Assembly (NCBI RefSeq): GCF_015471405.1 | Contig: NZ_BLVZ01000016.1 | Coordinates: 62,001 to 126,000 of the forward strand | DNA from: Pseudomonas cichorii | Lineage (GTDB): Bacteria; Pseudomonadota; Gammaproteobacteria; Pseudomonadales; Pseudomonadaceae | Reading direction: 5' to 3' | Length of the DNA: 64,000 bases | In this document: piece by piece, positions 60,780 through 64,000 of the stretch | Position numbering within the stretch: the stretch's first letter is position 1 | Layout of the letters: the number at the start of each line of letters is the position of its first letter | Program-made: the position numbers and the translations under genes | The notes under the pieces: model-generated | Databases searched by the model: none | What the model saw: the letters and a program-made list of their open reading frames with translations, nothing else | Told to the model about the DNA's origin: nothing

Positions 60780-61856
60780 GTGAAGATCTTAGTAACAGGT
60801 GGTGCAGGCTTTATCGGTTCGGCGGTCATTCGCCATATCATCGCCAACACAACCGATGCAGTGGTCAACGTCGACAAGCTGACCTACGCTGGCAATCTCG
60901 AATCCCTCCAGTCGGCGGACAAGAGCGAGCGTTACGCTTTCGAGCATGTGGATATCTGCAACCGGGAAGAGATTGACCGTGTCTTTCGCGACCATCAGCC
61001 TGATGCCGTGATGCACCTGGCTGCCGAGTCCCATGTCGATCGTTCCATCAGCGGGCCTTCGGAGTTCATCCAGACCAACATCATCGGCACTTACACGCTG
61101 CTGGAAGCCGCACGTGGCTACTGGAACGGGCTTGACGATGCACGCAAGGCCGCATTCCGCTTCCACCACATTTCAACCGATGAAGTGTATGGCGACCTTG
61201 AAGGCCCGGAGGATCTGTTCACAGAAACCACGCCTTACCAGCCAAGCTCGCCGTACTCGGCCAGCAAGGCCAGCTCCGACCACCTGGTACGCGCCTGGAG
61301 CCGGACCTATGGTCTGCCGACGCTGGTCACCAACTGCTCGAACAACTACGGCCCATGCCATTTCCCCGAGAAGCTGATCCCGCTGATCATTCTCAATGCA
61401 CTGGAAGGCAAACCGCTGCCCATCTACGGCAAGGGCAATCAGGTTCGTGACTGGCTCTACGTGGAAGATCACGCACGCGCGCTCTACAAGGTCGTGACCG
61501 AGGGCGAGATCGGCGAGACGTACAATATCGGTGGCCACAACGAAAAGCAGAACATCGAAGTGGTACATACCGTGTGCGCCCTGCTCGACCAGTTGCGCCC
61601 CGACTCGGCCTTCCGTCCTCATGCCGACCTGATCACTTATGTTCAGGACCGTCCAGGACATGATCTACGCTATGCAATCGACGCCAGCAAGATTCAGCGT
61701 GAGCTGGGCTGGGTTCCCGAAGAGAGTTTCGAGTCCGGCATTCGCAAGACCGTGCAGTGGTATCTCGACAACCCTGAATGGGTCGCTCATGTGAAAAGCG
61801 GTAGTTATCAACAATGGATCGATAAGAACTACGCAACGCGCACCGGGAAAGCATGA
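60780..61856 (+). CDS. rfbB: dTDP-glucose 4,6-dehydratase
   Basis: GTG 60780 (AAGGT about nine bases upstream) gives 358 residues starting KILVTGGAGFIGSAVIRH. The NAD motif is intact. STDEVYGDLEG and the catalytic YSASKASSDH follow, with NNYGPCHFPEKLIPL near residue 195. A frame to 60690 adds 30 residues before the Rossmann strand and is rejected. It converts dTDP-glucose to the 4-keto-6-deoxy sugar in L-rhamnose synthesis. rfbD overlaps by ATGA. Confidence 0.95.
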   Translation: MKILVTGGAGFIGSAVIRHIIANTTDAVVNVDKLTYAGNLESLQSADKSERYAFEHVDICNREEIDRVFRDHQPDAVMHLAAESHVDRSISGPSEFIQTNIIGTYTLLEAARGYWNGLDDARKAAFRFHHISTDEVYGDLEGPEDLFTETTPYQPSSPYSASKASSDHLVRAWSRTYGLPTLVTNCSNNYGPCHFPEKLIPLIILNALEGKPLPIYGKGNQVRDWLYVEDHARALYKVVTEGEIGETYNIGGHNEKQNIEVVHTVCALLDQLRPDSAFRPHADLITYVQDRPGHDLRYAIDASKIQRELGWVPEESFESGIRKTVQWYLDNPEWVAHVKSGSYQQWIDKNYATRTGKA

Positions 61857-62758
61857 AAATACTTCTACTTGGGAAAAACGGTCAGGTTGGATGGGAATTG
61901 CAGCGCTCGCTTGCAGTGCTTGGCGAAGTGACTGCGCTGGATAGACATCCCGTACAGACCACTTATGGCGAGCTTTCAGGCGACCTGAGCAATCTGGCTG
62001 GTTTGCGGGAGACGATTCGTCGTGTCCAGCCCCAGGTCATCGTCAATGCCGCTGCCTACACAGCCGTCGACAAGGCCGAGAGCGAGCGTGATCTGGCGCA
62101 TCGGGTCAATGCCCTGGCAAGCCAGGTCATGGCTGAAGAAGCCCGCCAGCTCGACGCCCTGCTGATTCATTACTCGACCGATTACGTGTTTGATGGCACA
62201 GGCGCAACCGCCTGGAAAGAAACCGATGCGGTTTCGCCCATCAACCATTACGGTGCAACCAAACTCGAAGGTGAGCAGCTCATTGCCGCCTCGGGCTGCA
62301 AGCACCTGATCTTTCGCACCAGTTGGGTTTATGCCGCACGCGGCAACAACTTTGCCAAGACCATGCTGCGGCTCGCCAAGGATCGCCCGACGCTCAATGT
62401 CATTGCCGATCAGATCGGCGCACCAACAGGCGCGGACCTGCTGGCGGATATAACCGCTGCAACCCTGCAGCAGACAGTGGCGCGCCCGCAGCTCAGCGGG
62501 ATTTATCATCTGGCACCGGCAGGCGAAGTGTCATGGCACGCCTACGCGCAATATGTCATCGACTTTGCCAAGGCCAATGGCGAGCAACTGGCAGTAGAAG
62601 CCGTGAATCCCATCGGAACCGTCGACTATCCGACACCTGCGCAACGCCCTTTGAATTCGCGTCTGAATACAGAAAAACTGCGTCACGCCTTTTCCCTGCA
62701 CTTGCCGGATTGGCAAAGTGGTGTAACCCGAATGCTCATGGAAATACTGAATAAATGA
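61853..62758 (+). CDS. rfbD: dTDP-4-dehydrorhamnose reductase
   Basis: The 301-residue protein opens MKILLLGKNGQVGWELQRSL, the RfbD-type GxxGxxG. It has STDYVFDGTG and the catalytic YGATKLEGE near residue 135, then FRTSWVYAARGNNFAKTML. It performs the final reduction to dTDP-L-rhamnose. It overlaps rfbB and rfbA by four bases each. Confidence 0.95.
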   Translation: MKILLLGKNGQVGWELQRSLAVLGEVTALDRHPVQTTYGELSGDLSNLAGLRETIRRVQPQVIVNAAAYTAVDKAESERDLAHRVNALASQVMAEEARQLDALLIHYSTDYVFDGTGATAWKETDAVSPINHYGATKLEGEQLIAASGCKHLIFRTSWVYAARGNNFAKTMLRLAKDRPTLNVIADQIGAPTGADLLADITAATLQQTVARPQLSGIYHLAPAGEVSWHAYAQYVIDFAKANGEQLAVEAVNPIGTVDYPTPAQRPLNSRLNTEKLRHAFSLHLPDWQSGVTRMLMEILNK

Positions 62759-63645
62759 TCACGACCAATCGTAAAGGCATCATCCTGGCTGGAGGCTCGG
62801 GCACCCGCCTGCATCCGTTGACCCTCGGCGTCTCAAAGCAAATGCTGCCGATCTACGACAAGCCGATGATTTTCTATCCTCTGTCGGTGCTGATGCTGGC
62901 AGGGATGCGTGAAATTCTGATTATCTCCACGCCAGACGATCTGCCTTCGTTCCGCAAGCTTCTGGGAGACGGCAGCCAGTACGGAATCGAACTCACCTAT
63001 GCGGAACAACCAAGCCCGGACGGCCTGGCACAAGCCTTCCTGATCGGTGAGGAGTTCATTGGCAAGGACCCATGCTGTCTGATCCTTGGCGATAACATTT
63101 TCTACGGCCAGCACTTCTCCGAAAAACTGCACGCCGCGACTCAGCAAAGCAGTGGTGCAACAGTATTCGGCTATCACGTCTCCGACCCGGAGCGTTTTGG
63201 CGTGGTGGAGTTCGACGAAAGCGGTCGGGCACTGAGCATTGAAGAGAAACCGGCCAATCCGAAGTCCAGCTATGCCGTTACCGGGCTGTACTTCTACGAC
63301 AATCAGGTTGTCGAGATTGCCAGGAACATCAAGCCTTCCGAGCGTGGCGAACTGGAAATCACCGACGTCAACAAGGCGTATCTGGAACAGAAAAACCTGA
63401 CGGTTGAAATTCTGGGACGTGGCTTTGCATGGCTCGACACCGGCACCCATGAGTCGCTGCTGGAGGCAAGCCACTTCGTTCACACCATCGAACAGCGCCA
63501 AGGCTGGAAAGTGGCCTGCCTTGAAGAAATCGCCTACTCCAATGGCTGGATCACAGCTCAACAACTGAGTGAGCAGGCTGAAAAGCTGAAAAAGACCGGC
63601 TACGGGCAATACCTGCAAAAGCTGCTGAAACTGGGCTCGTTCTGA
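62755..63645 (+). CDS. rfbA: Glucose-1-phosphate thymidylyltransferase
   Basis: The 296-residue enzyme has the nucleotidyltransferase loop ILAGGSGTRLHPLT near residue 11, QPSPDGLAQAFLIGEEFIG and LGDNIFYG near residue 115. FAWLDTGTHESLLEA is the later substrate segment. It makes dTDP-glucose from glucose-1-phosphate and dTTP, the first step of the pathway. It ends the visible rfb series; rfbC is not seen. Confidence 0.96.
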   Translation: MITTNRKGIILAGGSGTRLHPLTLGVSKQMLPIYDKPMIFYPLSVLMLAGMREILIISTPDDLPSFRKLLGDGSQYGIELTYAEQPSPDGLAQAFLIGEEFIGKDPCCLILGDNIFYGQHFSEKLHAATQQSSGATVFGYHVSDPERFGVVEFDESGRALSIEEKPANPKSSYAVTGLYFYDNQVVEIARNIKPSERGELEITDVNKAYLEQKNLTVEILGRGFAWLDTGTHESLLEASHFVHTIEQRQGWKVACLEEIAYSNGWITAQQLSEQAEKLKKTGYGQYLQKLLKLGSF

Positions 63646-63663
63646 TCCGCACCACTCTCCCCT

Positions 63664-63692
63664 GCCTTTAGCTACTGCACGTGGCTAAAGGC
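63664..63692 (+). terminator. Hairpin terminator candidate after rfbA
   Basis: GCCTTTAGC (63664-63672) is perfectly inverted at 63684-63692 (GCTAAAGGC), followed by ATCCTTTC. It suggests that the rfbBDA transcript ends here and that rfbC is not the next gene in the operon. Confidence 0.65.
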
Positions 63693-63917
63693 ATCCTTTC
63701 TGCGCCCTCCTCCTTTCCCCCTGCTGTCCGATGACCGGCACCTAAAGCACTCCATACCCTCAGCCGATAACGGCATGATCATGCGTTTACATGTTCCCAT
63801 CCACTGCCTTTTATAATGATTGCATTTGGCCATCATTTAATTCAAAGATGCATATAGCCCAGAGCCGTGCATCGCATCTGGCCAGACTCACCACAGGAGT
63901 GAAGTCTGTCTTCACTC
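63693..63917 (+). promoter_or_regulatory. Promoter region of the next gene
   Basis: A good -10 box TATAAT lies at 63812-63817. The best -35, TTTACA at 63786-63791, is 20 bases away, which is long. The stretch is AT-rich relative to rfbA. No gene is seen in it. Confidence 0.4.
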
Positions 63918-64000
63918 ATGGATCTCACTTCACAAACGGACGCCCATAGAACACCTGTCGGGAAAGACAAGATGAACAAGGCCCATCTGAAGGCTGAGCT
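63918..64000 (+). CDS. Start of an unidentified gene (cut by window end)
   Basis: An open frame runs from ATG 63918 to the window edge (MDLTSQTDAHRTPVGKDK onward). A second ATG at 63972 has GGGAAAG upstream and may be the true start. The 28 residues do not identify a family. By position it should belong to a surface-polysaccharide locus. Confidence 0.3.
   Translation, partial: MDLTSQTDAHRTPVGKDKMNKAHLKAE

Noticed and set aside
1..64000. CRISPR arrays, insertion sequences or prophage
   Set aside because: No regularly spaced repeats, transposase, integrase or phage structural gene was seen; the REP palindromes are the only repeats.

Overview
The window is chromosomal DNA from a fluorescent Pseudomonas, most likely the P. 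syringae complex. The evidence is the gene order, GC-rich coding DNA with GGAG-type ribosome binding sites, P. syringae-style REP palindromes (GAATTCATTCGCGA) and a renalase of the kind described from P. syringae pv. phaseolicola. From memory, most of the window follows P. aeruginosa order in blocks: PA0835-PA0833 (pta, acyltransferase, OmpA lipoprotein), PA3921-PA3924 (LuxR/MalT regulator, DUF1329, DUF1302, acyl-CoA ligase), then a long PA4626-to-PA4673-like block (hprA to ychF). No integrase, IS element, CRISPR array or rRNA was seen.

Layout. 1-2.3 kb: end of pta, a PlsC-type acyltransferase and an OmpA lipoprotein. 2.3-4.0 kb: an HD-GYP protein with a possible leader peptide. 4.1-12.5 kb: a medium-chain fatty-acid-type cluster with its own MalT-like regulator. 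12.6-21 kb: LysE exporter, hprA, rsmC, a manganese-riboswitch-controlled TMEM165/GDT1 transporter, an M48 protease, an SRAP protein with altered active-site residues, small proteins and an acyltransferase. 21-31.7 kb: mqo with a 0.7 kb leader, homocysteine methyltransferase, two ABC genes without an ATPase, hpt, upp-uraA, hemH and yfcH.

31.9-42 kb is a light/photo-oxidative stress cluster. It holds a renalase-like flavoenzyme, a Trp-rich small protein, DUF523/DUF1722, a MerR regulator of the class II LitR (B12-less) type, photolyase, an NTF2-like protein, an SDR, an amine-oxidase-like flavoprotein, DUF1365, a Cfa-type methyltransferase, DUF2878 and a YkgJ cysteine-cluster protein apparently started at CTG. 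Nine of these genes from DUF523 on are packed with overlaps or gaps of 10 bases or less. TTGTA/TACAA operators overlap the promoter.

42-54.6 kb holds pagL, murI-moeB-prmC-prfA-hemA, a TPR lipoprotein, lolB-ispE-tRNA-Gln-prs, rplY, pth and ychF: core cell-wall, translation-termination, haem, isoprenoid and PRPP functions. 54.8-58.2 kb is the most interesting accessory segment: a RecQ-like helicase fused to a C-terminal phosphoribosyltransferase, coupled by ATGA to a divergent DprA. This resembles the PRTase/DprA logic of the ShosTA defence system and is probably an anti-phage or DNA-conflict module. 58.2-60.7 kb has a TDT-family exporter divergent from a LysR gene, sharing a perfect 12-bp inverted repeat. 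The window closes with rfbB-rfbD-rfbA (dTDP-rhamnose) and the start of what is probably a surface-polysaccharide locus.
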